DNA of 64,000 nucleotides from JABDMD01 sp965203475 (GTDB lineage Bacteria; Pseudomonadota; Gammaproteobacteria; UBA4575). The notes beneath the pieces are model-generated. The model had not been told where the DNA came from, ran no database searches, and worked only from the letters and a program-made list of their open reading frames with translations. Positions 57,465 through 64,000 of the stretch are shown piece by piece (within the stretch, counting starts at the first letter, position 1; the number at the start of each line of letters is the position of its first letter). The DNA lies in contig OZ241890.1 of assembly GCA_965203475.1 (NCBI GenBank), forward strand, positions 1,302,001-1,366,000. Direction: 5' to 3'. Position numbers and translations under genes: made by a program.

Positions 57465-57784
57465 AATTTTTTGCCGTGCATTCGCTCTCTAGATTGATTC
57501 ATTAGCATCTTTGACTCAATCGCTTCGACCACTCTGTAATTATATCCTTCTGCATAATCCATAATTCGAATTACAGCATCTGCTAACTCTGCCTCAATTC
57601 CCTTGAATTCTGGAACCTTGTCGTCGTCCAAATCTTTGCGTAATGCCTCTAGGCCCTCACTTAACTCGGAGTGAATTAGCGCAATGATCTCACCTTCATT
57701 ACGCTCCTTGTCCCAAAAACCGAGATCAACTGCGTTCTTGTGAATTTTGGCTTGTATTGTTTTCCATTCTTCTGCAAACGACAT
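57461..57784 (-). CDS. MazG-like nucleotide pyrophosphohydrolase
   Basis: A 107-residue all-alpha NTP pyrophosphatase-like protein. The metal motifs are Glu40-x2-Glu43 (IHSELSEGLEALR) and Glu66-x2-Asp69 (EAELADAVIRIMDYAEG), the usual E-x2-E plus E-x2-D pattern. Such single-domain proteins hydrolyse non-canonical or damaged nucleotides, or act in phage defence; the substrate cannot be told. It is in an accessory stretch next to the repeat block. Confidence 0.88.
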   Translation of the reverse strand: MSFAEEWKTIQAKIHKNAVDLGFWDKERNEGEIIALIHSELSEGLEALRKDLDDDKVPEFKGIEAELADAVIRIMDYAEGYNYRVVEAIESKMLMNQSRERMHGKKF

Positions 57785-57833
57785 GTTATTTCCTCAAATA
57801 TGTTTTCGATTATTATAATTTAAATAAACTACC

Positions 57834-58105
57834 TAAGTGCCCTCTTTCGTGTCTGAGTATATGGATGTGAGCATAGGGAAATGCGAATAAGAGTTCCATC
57901 AAGGATGATGCAACCGGTCAAAGTCTTACATTCATAATGCCCGCTTTCGTGCCTGAGCGCAGGGATGCGCGAATAAGAGCCGAATCACGGATGATTCGAA
58001 CAGATTCTATCTTTTGCTAATGTCTGCTATCGGGCAATAGTGTGAGTACAAGGATGTACGAATAAGAGATACATCAAGGACGATGCAGCCGATTAAATTC
58101 TTATA
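57834..58105. repeat. Three tandem copies of a palindrome-rich ~90-bp repeat
   Basis: Copies lie at about 57834-57931, 57932-58017 and 58018-58105. Each contains a YGCGAATAAGAG or TACGAATAAGAG core followed by (A)TCANGGAYGATNC, a small inner inverted repeat, and an AT-rich end (CTTAYATTC or similar). Each begins near a TG(T/C)C(C/T)GCT stretch shared with the palindromes further on. This fills most of the 572 bases between 57784 and 58357, together with the palindrome at 58111 and the second half of a broken gene. Confidence 0.8.
57932..58017 (+). repeat. Left arm of an 86-bp inverted repeat flanking the cassette block
   Basis: Its sequence matches the reverse complement of 60208-60293. Both arms are 86 bases, with shared stretches such as AGCCGAATCA and GATTCGAACAGATT. 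Most of the length aligns without gaps, with scattered substitutions, mostly transitions (roughly 80 per cent identical by hand). It is the middle copy of the tandem set at 57834-58105. Confidence 0.78.
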
Positions 58106-58110
58106 TTCCC

Positions 58111-58140
58111 AATGTCTGCTAACGGCCAATAGCGGTCATT
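58111..58140. repeat. Palindrome, family TGTCYGCT...AGCGG(T/A)CA
   Basis: Arms AATGTCTGCT and AGCGGTCATT surround AACGGCCAAT. It ends one base before the stop codon (58141-58143) of the broken membrane-protein gene, in the downstream position of that minus-strand gene. Confidence 0.8.
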
Positions 58141-58545
58141 TTAATAATCGTTCAAATGTTGCACCAAAAAGGTAAGAACAAAAGTTATAAAGAAGGTGCA
58201 TAGCCAAATTCCGACTAGGGTATTAACACTAATAAGCTCAAACTTAAATAGCAAATAGTAAAACACAGGAACGATTGTATGTATGACAGATAGAATTTTC
58301 ACCCACGTACTGAAACTTTTAACTAAATTCTTGATTTTTGATTTAATAAATAAATCCTATGTATACATTGTAATTATGCTGAATATTACTGGTATTACTA
58401 AAAATGGGTAATCAGATTCAATTCCAAATATATTTATCTCGCTAATTATTAAGTAAAGAACTAAAGCCCATGAAATAAATGGCACATGTAAAGTATGTTT
58501 ATAAATATGTATTATTGTTAAAAATTGTTCTTGATTTTTAATCAC
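58141..58545 (-). pseudogene. Membrane-protein gene split by one in-frame TAG
   Basis: From a GTG at 58545 the frame reads 62 residues to a TAG at 58357-58359, then continues open for 71 more codons to TAA at 58141. The second half reads KSKIKNLVKSFSTWVKIL, then IHTIVPVFYYLLF and TLVGIWLCTFFITFVLTFL. Both halves carry about two hydrophobic segments each, so the undamaged product would be a four-segment membrane protein of about 134 residues. I do not recognise it. The two halves together exactly fill the space between palindromes at 58111-58140 and 58576-58607. It is either decayed or read through at the amber codon. Confidence 0.65.
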
Positions 58546-58575
58546 AAATAATATTGCTTTAATTTCGTGTTTATT

Positions 58576-58680
58576 TATGTCCGCTTTGGGTTGATACCGG
58601 ACGTTTTAGATTCGTAATTGTTTGATTCCAACCTGTTTCCCATTAGTTTATGTCTGCTTACGGTCAGAAGTGGACATTCA
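58576..58680. repeat. 105-bp composite repeat, copy A (two palindromes)
   Basis: Palindrome 1 (58576-58607: TATGTCCGCTTTGGG, then CCGGACGTTTTA), a 40-base conserved spacer containing ATTCCAACC, and palindrome 2 (58648-58680: TATGTCTGCTTACGG, then AAGTGGACATTCA). Copy B at 58953-59057 has the same length and 78 of 105 identical positions without gaps (hand count). The outer arms can also pair with each other. It fills most of the space between two small genes. Confidence 0.82.
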
Positions 58681-58687
58681 ACTATGT

Positions 58688-58939
58688 TTACTCTTCTTTA
58701 GGCCCATGGCCAAATAGTAAATATTTTGGCGCATACCCAGTTAAATAAATGTTTCCAAAAACATACCAACCTAAGGCAAACATAATTACAAAGATAATCA
58801 TTAATGGCTGAAATGGTTCAGTAATAATTGCGTAAATTAGACCAACTGTAGCTAGTGCCAAAAGAATTAAAACAAATGCAGCTAACTTCCTATATATAGG
58901 TTTTATCTTTGCAATTTTATCTTTTGTCACATTTTGCAT
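58688..58939 (-). CDS. Small two-segment membrane protein, unknown function
   Basis: An 83-residue protein with a basic N-terminus (TKDKIAKIKPIYRK), two hydrophobic segments (about 19-40 and 46-66) and a polar C-terminus ending HGPKEE. I do not recognise the family. It starts 14 bases from the repeat at 58953 and stops seven bases from the repeat ending at 58680, so it has no room for an ordinary promoter of its own. Real-gene status rests on coding-like composition and the tight fit between repeats. Confidence 0.6.
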   Translation of the reverse strand: MQNVTKDKIAKIKPIYRKLAAFVLILLALATVGLIYAIITEPFQPLMIIFVIMFALGWYVFGNIYLTGYAPKYLLFGHGPKEE

Positions 58940-58952
58940 TGAAAGAATTTAA

Positions 58953-59057
58953 TATGTCCGCTTTGGGTCGTTACCGGACATTTTAAGTTTGTAAATTATT
59001 GAATCCAACCCAGATTCTCCCAATTTATGTCTCCTTTCGGCCAATAGCGGTCATTCA
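58953..59057. repeat. 105-bp composite repeat, copy B (two palindromes)
   Basis: Palindrome 1 (58953-58984: TATGTCCGCTTTGGGTCG, then TTACCGGACATTTTA), spacer with GAATCCAACC, and palindrome 2 (59024-59057: TTTATGTCTCCTTTCGG, then AATAGCGGTCATTCA). Same length as copy A. It ends one base before the stop codon of the next minus-strand gene. Confidence 0.82.
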
Positions 59058-59058
59058 A

Positions 59059-59541
59059 TTAAACCCCATGCCAATACTTCTGAAACCAAATAACATATTT
59101 TTTTTCATAATTATTCTCATTAAATTCAGTCTTCACATCCCATTGTTCTGATAATTGATTATTCATTTCGTTAACAAGTGGTTTTAGTACTTCATTTTTG
59201 TTATGAGTGAAAAAGCTTATGAATAAATATTTTCGGCCCGGCTTTTCCCATAAATGGAAGTAAAGATAATTCCTAGCACCGTATGCAATACTAATATCTT
59301 TACCTAACTCAAATTTGTCTGAATCTAATACTCTGCGATTGAATGAGTATTTTTCAGCAATTTTATCAACTTCATACACTACCAAGCCTTGTTCCTTTGG
59401 GTTAATTGGTATTTGTATAGTTGCGGCTGGCGATGAGTCCAGAGAACCTTCTGGCATGAATAGCATTACAATGAAAGGTAGATACATGAGGAAAATAAAT
59501 AATAACGGGAAACAAATTACTACAAAGAATATCTTTCTCAT
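59059..59541 (-). CDS. Membrane-anchored protein of unknown function
   Basis: A 160-residue protein: one N-terminal hydrophobic anchor or uncleaved signal (about 4-30, FFVVICFPLLFIFLMYLPF), then an exported domain with mixed beta/alpha character (VVYEVDKIAEKYSFNR, ISIAYGARNYLYFHLWEK, YLFISFFTHNKNE). I do not recognise the family. Downstream end and upstream end both abut repeats (59057 and 59561). It has the form of a single-gene cassette. Confidence 0.7.
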   Translation of the reverse strand: MRKIFFVVICFPLLFIFLMYLPFIVMLFMPEGSLDSSPAATIQIPINPKEQGLVVYEVDKIAEKYSFNRRVLDSDKFELGKDISIAYGARNYLYFHLWEKPGRKYLFISFFTHNKNEVLKPLVNEMNNQLSEQWDVKTEFNENNYEKKYVIWFQKYWHGV

Positions 59542-59560
59542 ATTGGAGAATTAAAATTTT

Positions 59561-59591
59561 AATGTCCGCTTTGGGTCGAAAGTGGCCATTT
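59561..59591. repeat. Single palindrome between two cassette-like genes
   Basis: AATGTCCGCTTTGGGTCG, then AAAGTGGCCATT. The left half matches palindrome 1 and the right half matches palindrome 2 of the 105-bp repeats, as if the spacer had been lost. It lies 16 bases after the VOC gene stop (59608) and 19 bases before the next start. Confidence 0.8.
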
Positions 59592-59607
59592 ATACATGAG
59601 ACTGTAT

Positions 59608-60012
59608 TTAAATTCTTGACCTAAGCTCAACGGTGTTTCCTTCTGGATCTTTTATATAAACTGATCTGCCAGCCCCTTGAGCACCATATCGATCGGAAAA
59701 TTCACCAACGTCAATGCTATTAGATTCAAGATGATTTCTTATTTCATCCTCACTGATCATTTTCAATTGCAAACAAAAATGATCCATGTTGTTTTCTGTT
59801 TTGCTAGGTGGTCCGCCACCTAATTTTCCAATTTTGCTATCTACTCTAACTAAATCTATTAATGCATCTCCAGCTCGTAATTGCGTTATGCCAAATTCTG
59901 GTGAAGATTCTCTCTCAACTTCACAACCCAATACCTCACAATAGAAATCGAACATTTCACTTATTTTTGAAGTCCTCAAAACTACATGATCAATTCCAGC
60001 TACTTCAAACAC
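59608..60012 (-). CDS. VOC-family protein (glyoxalase/fosfomycin-resistance fold)
   Basis: A 134-residue VOC-fold protein. The first module opens AGIDHVVLRTSKISEMFDFY with His9; the second has DHFCLQLKMIS with another His; the last strand PEGNTVELRSRI supplies a Glu. This ligand pattern suggests a metal-dependent enzyme (lyase or dioxygenase-like), substrate unknown. Proteins of this kind are common cargo of integron cassettes. It starts 23 bases from the palindrome at 60036-60067 and stops 16 bases from the one at 59561. Confidence 0.88.
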   Translation of the reverse strand: MFEVAGIDHVVLRTSKISEMFDFYCEVLGCEVERESSPEFGITQLRAGDALIDLVRVDSKIGKLGGGPPSKTENNMDHFCLQLKMISEDEIRNHLESNSIDVGEFSDRYGAQGAGRSVYIKDPEGNTVELRSRI

Positions 60013-60035
60013 GGTTAGTTACTCCAAAAATAAAC

Positions 60036-60067
60036 AAATGTCCGCTTTGGGTCGTAAGCGGACATTT
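60036..60067. repeat. Perfect palindrome, 12-bp arms
   Basis: AAATGTCCGCTT and AAGCGGACATTT with an 8-base loop (TGGGTCGT). This is the most regular member of the family and the right-hand end of the cassette block. Confidence 0.85.
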
Positions 60068-60072
60068 TAAAT

Positions 60073-60213
60073 GAAAAGATTATTCTGTTCTCATCATCCA
60101 TGATTCGTCTCATATTCGCACGGTCGCTCCCGACATCCTGTCTTACGCGACACTTGTGCATCCATGCACATCGTCCATGTACTCAGGGTCGTTAGCAGTC
60201 ATTTTAAAAGAAA
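60073..60213. repeat. Expanded inverted copy of the ~90-bp repeat
   Basis: In the opposite orientation to the left tandem set, with TATTCTGTTCTCATCATCC at one end and GTACTCAGGGTCGTTAGCAG at the other. It has an insertion of about 55 bases made of small inverted repeats (for example CATCC...GGATG-type arms around 60127-60172). Fills part of the 390 bases between 60012 and 60403, which hold no gene. Confidence 0.65.
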
Positions 60214-60293
60214 AGATTAATCTGTTCGAATCGTCCATGATTCGGCTCATATTCGTACTTCCCTGTACTCAGGGTCGTTAGCGGACATTATAA
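60208..60293 (-). repeat. Right arm of the 86-bp inverted repeat
   Basis: Reverse complement of this segment aligns end to end with 57932-58017 (see that entry). Between the arms lie 58018-60207, holding the four cassette-like genes and the palindromes. Confidence 0.78.
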
Positions 60294-60314
60294 GAATATT
60301 AATTGGTTGCATCG

Positions 60315-60341
60315 GCAGAAAATTGCTCCTGCATTTTCTGC
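60315..60341. repeat. Hairpin downstream of the exonuclease gene
   Basis: GCAGAAAAT (60315-60323) and ATTTTCTGC (60333-60341) form a perfect 9-bp stem with a 9-base loop. It lies about 60 bases after the stop of the minus-strand exonuclease gene. There is no T-tract, so it is a weak terminator candidate at best; it may be another decayed repeat. Confidence 0.5.
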
Positions 60342-60402
60342 ACTTCCTACTTCCTTGCAGGTCGTCCATGTGCTTAATTTATAAATGCTCACACCCATGT
60401 GT

Positions 60403-61167
60403 TCACCACATCTTTAAAAATTCCTGCAAATGCTCTTCTTTTGAGTCGGACAAACAATCTCTTACTTGTTGGCAACGTTTCTCGTATTCGTTTTCATATA
60501 ACTTGCCACGCATAACTTCAAAACGTAAATAAACTAAATAAGTATTCAATACATCGGTTTCACAATAGTCACGTATCGCTTTTAAATCTCCACTAAAATA
60601 AGTTTCACTAACTTTGCTGCCATCCATTCCTAACTTGCCAGGAAACCCTAACATGGTGGAAATATGGTCAAGCTTTGCAGAAGCACGCAGTTGATAGCCT
60701 GCCAACACATCCATTAAATCGATATGGCGCCAATGAAAACGGCCTAAATAATTGTTATAACGAAAACTGGTATCTTCGTCTCCAATTTGCCAGTAATGAT
60801 GCGCACTTACGCCATGTAATAAAGAGCGAAAATGTATAACCGGTAAATCAAATCCGCCACCATTCCAGGAAACAATGGTTGGGTTATATTTTTCTAGTCC
60901 ATCAAAAAATCGTTCCAATAATTCTTTTTCAGATGAATCCTCTGAACCTAAAGACCAAACCTTAAATGTGTCGTGGGTATGCAATACCGCAGAAATTGCC
61001 ACAATGCGCTGCATATAATGCGGCATGAAGGTACTGCCCGTTTGCTGATACCGTAAATGCTCTAGGGCCTTAATGACATCTTTATCTGGAAGACCTTCTA
61101 AGTCATGTATTCTTTTACCAGATTCAACATCAGGCACTGTCTCGATATCGAAAACCAGGACATTCAC
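60403..61167 (-). CDS. Predicted 3'-5' exonuclease (DnaQ/PolB-like, DEDD)
   Basis: A 254-residue RNase H-fold exonuclease. Motif I is FDIETVPD with Asp6 and Glu8; motif II is SWNGGGFDLPVIHFR (Asp); motif III is AIRDYCETDVLNTYLV (Asp, Tyr spacing of DEDDy type). The family resembles the polymerase B exonuclease domain and stands alone. Function is not established (DNA or RNA processing). Seven bases after cysM. Confidence 0.85.
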   Translation of the reverse strand: MNVLVFDIETVPDVESGKRIHDLEGLPDKDVIKALEHLRYQQTGSTFMPHYMQRIVAISAVLHTHDTFKVWSLGSEDSSEKELLERFFDGLEKYNPTIVSWNGGGFDLPVIHFRSLLHGVSAHHYWQIGDEDTSFRYNNYLGRFHWRHIDLMDVLAGYQLRASAKLDHISTMLGFPGKLGMDGSKVSETYFSGDLKAIRDYCETDVLNTYLVYLRFEVMRGKLYENEYEKRCQQVRDCLSDSKEEHLQEFLKMW

Positions 61168-61173
61168 AAATTA

Positions 61174-62064
61174 TTACTCAGCAAATAATCCGGTCGACAG
61201 GTAACGGTCTCCTCGGTCACATACAATGCTAACAATGACTGCATTCTCGATTTGCTTAGAGAGACTCAGTGCCGCCGCCATAGCACCGCCGGAAGACACG
61301 CCACAAAATATTCCTTCTTCTTTACCTAATCGCCGCATCACGTCTTCAGACTCTTGCTGAGTTACTTGAATTACATCATCCACTGCATTTGCATTAAAAA
61401 TACTCGGTATATATTCTTCTGGCCATTTGCGTATTCCCGGAATTTTTGAACCCTCTGAAGGTTCTACACCAATAATTTGAACATCAGGGTTTACTTCTTT
61501 TAAAAATTTGGAAGTCCCCATAATCGTGCCAGTTGTACCCATAGAGCTTACAAAATGCGTAATTTTTCCTTCTGTATCTCGCCAGATTTCAGGCCCAGTC
61601 CCTTTATAATGTGCAAGTGGATTATCTTGATTGGCAAATTGATCTAAAACTTTTCCTTTTCCTTCATTTTGCATTTGCAAGGCTAAATCACGAGCACCTT
61701 CCATGCCTTCTGCCTCTGTAACCAAAATTAATTCTGCACCAAATGCCTGCATGGATTGACGACGCTCCATACTCATATTCTCCGGCATAATGAGTTTTAA
61801 ATCGTATCCTTTCATGGCGGCTACCATAGCCAGAGCTATTCCAGTATTACCACTGGTAGCTTCGATTAAACTATCCCCTGGTTTTATTTCACCCCGGTTT
61901 TCGGCTTCAGCTATCATGCTTAATGCTGGCCTATCTTTAACCGAACCTGCTGGATTATTACCTTCCAGCTTTGCTAAAATTACGTTTGATGTATCCCCAG
62001 GTAATCTTTGTAAACGTACTAAGGGTGTATTTCCTACAAACTCTTCTATCGTTGGAATGTTCAT
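61174..62064 (-). CDS. cysM: Cysteine synthase B
   Basis: PLP enzyme making cysteine from O-acetylserine and sulfide or thiosulfate. 296 residues. GNTPLVRLQRL opens the fold (11-21); the PLP lysine is Lys43 in NPAGSVKDRPAL; TSGNTGIALAMVA and the phosphate-binding GTTGTIMGTSKFL follow. Length under 300 and EGNNPAGSVKDRP fit CysM rather than CysK. Between acpS and the exonuclease gene. Confidence 0.93.
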   Translation of the reverse strand: MNIPTIEEFVGNTPLVRLQRLPGDTSNVILAKLEGNNPAGSVKDRPALSMIAEAENRGEIKPGDSLIEATSGNTGIALAMVAAMKGYDLKLIMPENMSMERRQSMQAFGAELILVTEAEGMEGARDLALQMQNEGKGKVLDQFANQDNPLAHYKGTGPEIWRDTEGKITHFVSSMGTTGTIMGTSKFLKEVNPDVQIIGVEPSEGSKIPGIRKWPEEYIPSIFNANAVDDVIQVTQQESEDVMRRLGKEEGIFCGVSSGGAMAAALSLSKQIENAVIVSIVCDRGDRYLSTGLFAE

Positions 62065-62067
62065 TTG

Positions 62068-62454
62068 TTAATTCTCTTTTTGAAAAATTATAGCGTGGGC
62101 TATGGCATAATTTTTTTCATCTGAAATACTAACATGTATATCTAAATTGTCAGCATGGATTTCACGAGCAAACGACTCAGTAAAAGCCACTGAAGGCCTA
62201 CCCAAACCATCATGTACAATGTACATACAATGCCAATTTACTTGATTACTAATCCCAGTCCCTAGTGCTTTCACAAAGGCTTCTTTTACTGCAAAACGTT
62301 TCGCTAAAAATTTAATGGGATCACTGGTTTGCTCTAATTCATTAAGCTCTACTTCGTGTAATATTTTTTCAGCAAATTTTTTCTCATAACGATTAAACGT
62401 ATGCTGAATGCGTTCAGTCTCTACAATATCGATACCCGTTCCCAGTACTTTCAT
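62068..62454 (-). CDS. acpS: Holo-[acyl-carrier-protein] synthase
   Basis: Transfers 4'-phosphopantetheine from CoA to ACP. 128 residues. GTGIDIVETERI has the magnesium Asp9, and FLAKRFAVKEAFVKALGTG carries the catalytic Glu. It follows pdxJ by seven bases, the universal neighbour. Confidence 0.95.
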   Translation of the reverse strand: MKVLGTGIDIVETERIQHTFNRYEKKFAEKILHEVELNELEQTSDPIKFLAKRFAVKEAFVKALGTGISNQVNWHCMYIVHDGLGRPSVAFTESFAREIHADNLDIHVSISDEKNYAIAHAIIFQKEN

Positions 62455-62461
62455 ATTACAT

Positions 62462-63184
62462 CTAATCCCGCATGGCCTGTTTCATTTTCGCCACAGCTTC
62501 TTTCAAGCCAACAAACAGTGCATAAGCCACAATAGAGTGACCGATATTTAATTCATGCATTCTTTCAATTTTTGCAATAGGCGCTACATTTTCATAATGT
62601 AATCCATGCCCTGCGTTAACCACTATCCCAAGCGATGATGCGTATTTGGCCGCCATTTTAATTTTTTCTAATTCTTGCAATTGGTTTTCATTAGAGGCAT
62701 CCGCATAGGTTCCTGTATGCAACTCAACCACAGGTGCACCTGTTTTCGCACAGGCATCAATTACTTTTAAATCAGGTTCTATAAATAATGAAACATTTAT
62801 ATCGGCTTCTGTTAAAGCTGCGCATAATTCTGTAATCCGGTCGAGATGGCGAACAACATCCAATCCGCCTTCCGTGGTTAACTCTTGTCTATTTTCAGGA
62901 ACGATGCAACAGTTTTCTGGTTTTACATCTAATGCAATATTTTTCATTTCATCGGTGGCTGCCATCTCTAAATTCATACTGGATTGAATAACTTCCTTTG
63001 CTAAATACACATCCGCATCCTGAATATGTCTTCGATCTTCACGCAAATGCATGGTTATTCCATCAGCTCCTGCTGCCTCTGATAGTTGAATAGCTTGTTT
63101 TAAGCCAGGATAGGTTGTAAATCGAGCCTGACGAATTGTGATGACATGATCTAGGTTTACACCCAAACGCACACTACTAGACAT
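62462..63184 (-). CDS. pdxJ: Pyridoxine 5'-phosphate synthase
   Basis: Last step of the DXP-dependent vitamin B6 route; forms an (alpha/beta)8 barrel. 240 residues. LGVNLDHVITIRQAR (7-21) and ITMHLREDRRHI are the active-site signatures, and VNAGHGLHYENV is near the end. recO lies 38 bases upstream. Confidence 0.97.
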   Translation of the reverse strand: MSSSVRLGVNLDHVITIRQARFTTYPGLKQAIQLSEAAGADGITMHLREDRRHIQDADVYLAKEVIQSSMNLEMAATDEMKNIALDVKPENCCIVPENRQELTTEGGLDVVRHLDRITELCAALTEADINVSLFIEPDLKVIDACAKTGAPVVELHTGTYADASNENQLQELEKIKMAAKYASSLGIVVNAGHGLHYENVAPIAKIERMHELNIGHSIVAYALFVGLKEAVAKMKQAMRD

Positions 63185-63222
63185 AACAAATTATTTTTAT
63201 TTTAGTGGTCGAGAAATAGGTT

Positions 63223-63921
63223 CTAAGTTTGCATGAATTGTAATATTTCTCGACTATACAATGTTCGATTGTTTAAATGCCAGTTTATAATACCCCGCAT
63301 GAACTGCTTGGCTTCGGCTAAATAGTGCGAATGCATTTCAAGAGGAGACTGCAAACCAAGCAACGTTTCCCCTTTTACGACATTCCAAACTGAGCTGTAC
63401 TGAGCCACTTTGCTGGCCCCTATTCCAACGTCATAGCGGTAGATTTTTTTGCTGGTAATCGGTGTTTCATGATCCATCTCCTTATCGAGTGAAACCCCAT
63501 GCCCAATAAGGGCCAATAGTTCCACCTCAAACAATCGCAGTATTTTTTCTTTATGAATATCCTCGCCTAATAATTTAATTACATCTCTATATAAGTTGAA
63601 TACTTCATGACTAGGGCTAGATTTTGGCACTAACTTTAGTATTAGCTCATTTAAGTACATCCCAATAATACAAGCATATGTATCTGTTATTTGTTTAGTC
63701 CCAGTAGATTCAATATGCGTAAGCGTATAGAGATCACCCTTTCCCACCCAAGATACAAGTAGTGGCAAAAAGGAATTTTGCACAGAAGAATTTTTTTTCT
63801 TAGAACCTTTGTTTATACAGGATACCAATCCATGCTCCAGTGTTAGCAATTCTAATATTTGGCTAGTCTCTCTATAAGGTCGACTGTGAATACAATAGGC
63901 TTGCTGTAATTGAGTTTTCAT
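63223..63921 (-). CDS. recO: DNA repair protein RecO
   Basis: Recombination mediator that with RecR loads RecA on SSB-coated DNA. 232 residues. The OB fold opens AYCIHSRPYRETSQILELLT (9-28), followed by GSKKKNSS and a helical C-terminal domain. No zinc-cysteine cluster is seen, as in many gammaproteobacterial RecO. Its start overlaps the era stop in TAATG. Confidence 0.94.
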   Translation of the reverse strand: MKTQLQQAYCIHSRPYRETSQILELLTLEHGLVSCINKGSKKKNSSVQNSFLPLLVSWVGKGDLYTLTHIESTGTKQITDTYACIIGMYLNELILKLVPKSSPSHEVFNLYRDVIKLLGEDIHKEKILRLFEVELLALIGHGVSLDKEMDHETPITSKKIYRYDVGIGASKVAQYSSVWNVVKGETLLGLQSPLEMHSHYLAEAKQFMRGIINWHLNNRTLYSREILQFMQT

Positions 63922-64000
63922 TAATTTTCAAATTGCGCAATGATATCTTGTTGGTCTTGCCAATTTTGCTTCACTTTAACCCAGGTTTTGAGCATAATTT
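63921..64000 (-). CDS. era: GTPase Era, C-terminal end only
   Basis: The window edge leaves about 25 codons: MLKTWVKVKQNWQDQQDI, then a short tail and TAA. The LxxWVKVKxxW pattern is the end of the Era KH domain that binds 16S rRNA. Position immediately before recO agrees with the rnc-era-recO order. Confidence 0.88.
   Translation of the reverse strand, partial: IMLKTWVKVKQNWQDQQDIIAQFEN

Noticed and set aside
57834..58105. CRISPR array
   Set aside because: Three repeats of about 90 bases with diverged sequence and no unique spacers of constant length; no cas genes nearby. This is a tandem repeat set.
57834..60293. Standard integron attC sites
   Set aside because: Genes and repeats alternate as in an integron, but the paired core boxes (RYYYAAC at one end and GTTRRRY at the other) are not present in consistent positions. 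One ATTCAAC at 58676-58682 fits the pattern, but the equivalent spot in the sister copy is ATTCAAT and its orientation relative to the genes is wrong. No integrase gene is in the window.

Overview
The window is an AT-rich, gene-dense piece of a gammaproteobacterial chromosome. It carries no rRNA, tRNA, phage, IS or CRISPR. The gene order is the classic gammaproteobacterial one: lptG-lptF divergent from pepA-holC-valS; yoaA-tsaB; ispF-ispD-ftsB-eno-kdsA-pyrG; tilS-accA-dnaE-rnhB; lpxA-fabZ-skp-bamA-rseP-dxr-cdsA-uppS-frr-pyrH-tsf-rpsB; map-glnD-dapC-dapD-yffB-dapE; and era-recO-pdxJ-acpS. A free-living, Gram-negative, probably aquatic organism fits: full lipid A and outer-membrane assembly genes, a VPxPA-CTERM protein, and palindrome-bounded accessory genes. 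I cannot name the genus.

Layout: 1-4849 holds htpX (cut by the window edge), parC and parE. 4941-10016 holds a lone AddA/RecB-type helicase-nuclease, dsbC and xerD. 10257-18147 holds an RDD membrane protein, the lipopolysaccharide-export permeases lptF and lptG, pepA, holC, a small unknown gene and valS. 18151-20118 is a short accessory stretch (VPxPA-CTERM protein, DUF2007 protein, small periplasmic protein, VOC protein). 20139-34650 is core metabolism and replication. 34751-49589 is envelope biogenesis and translation. 49795-56827 holds map, glnD and lysine/diaminopimelate genes. 56845-60402 is an accessory block. 60403-64000 returns to core genes.

Three systems stand out. First, gnnA-gnnB-lpxB form a plus-strand operon exactly between lpxA and rnhB, which lie on the minus strand. 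Flipping the block restores the order lpxA-gnnA-gnnB-lpxB-rnhB. GnnA and GnnB make UDP-GlcNAc3N, so the organism probably builds a lipid A with amide-linked acyl chains at position 3. lpxD is missing from its usual place between skp and fabZ. Second, the 57.8-60.4 kb block holds four small minus-strand genes, each bounded on both sides by copies of one palindrome family. An 86-bp inverted repeat flanks the whole block. It looks like a gene-cassette array, but the repeats are not canonical integron attC sites and no integrase is present. Third, just outside that block a degenerate copy of the dapE 3' end lies about 580 bp behind the real one, with a DUF924 gene in between, which suggests insertion into or duplication of the dapE 3' end.

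Other points are a ribosomal protein S2 with a charged linker and helix-hairpin-helix tail, a folded rpsB leader behind a promoter with a GC-rich discriminator, and a small membrane-protein gene split by one in-frame TAG.
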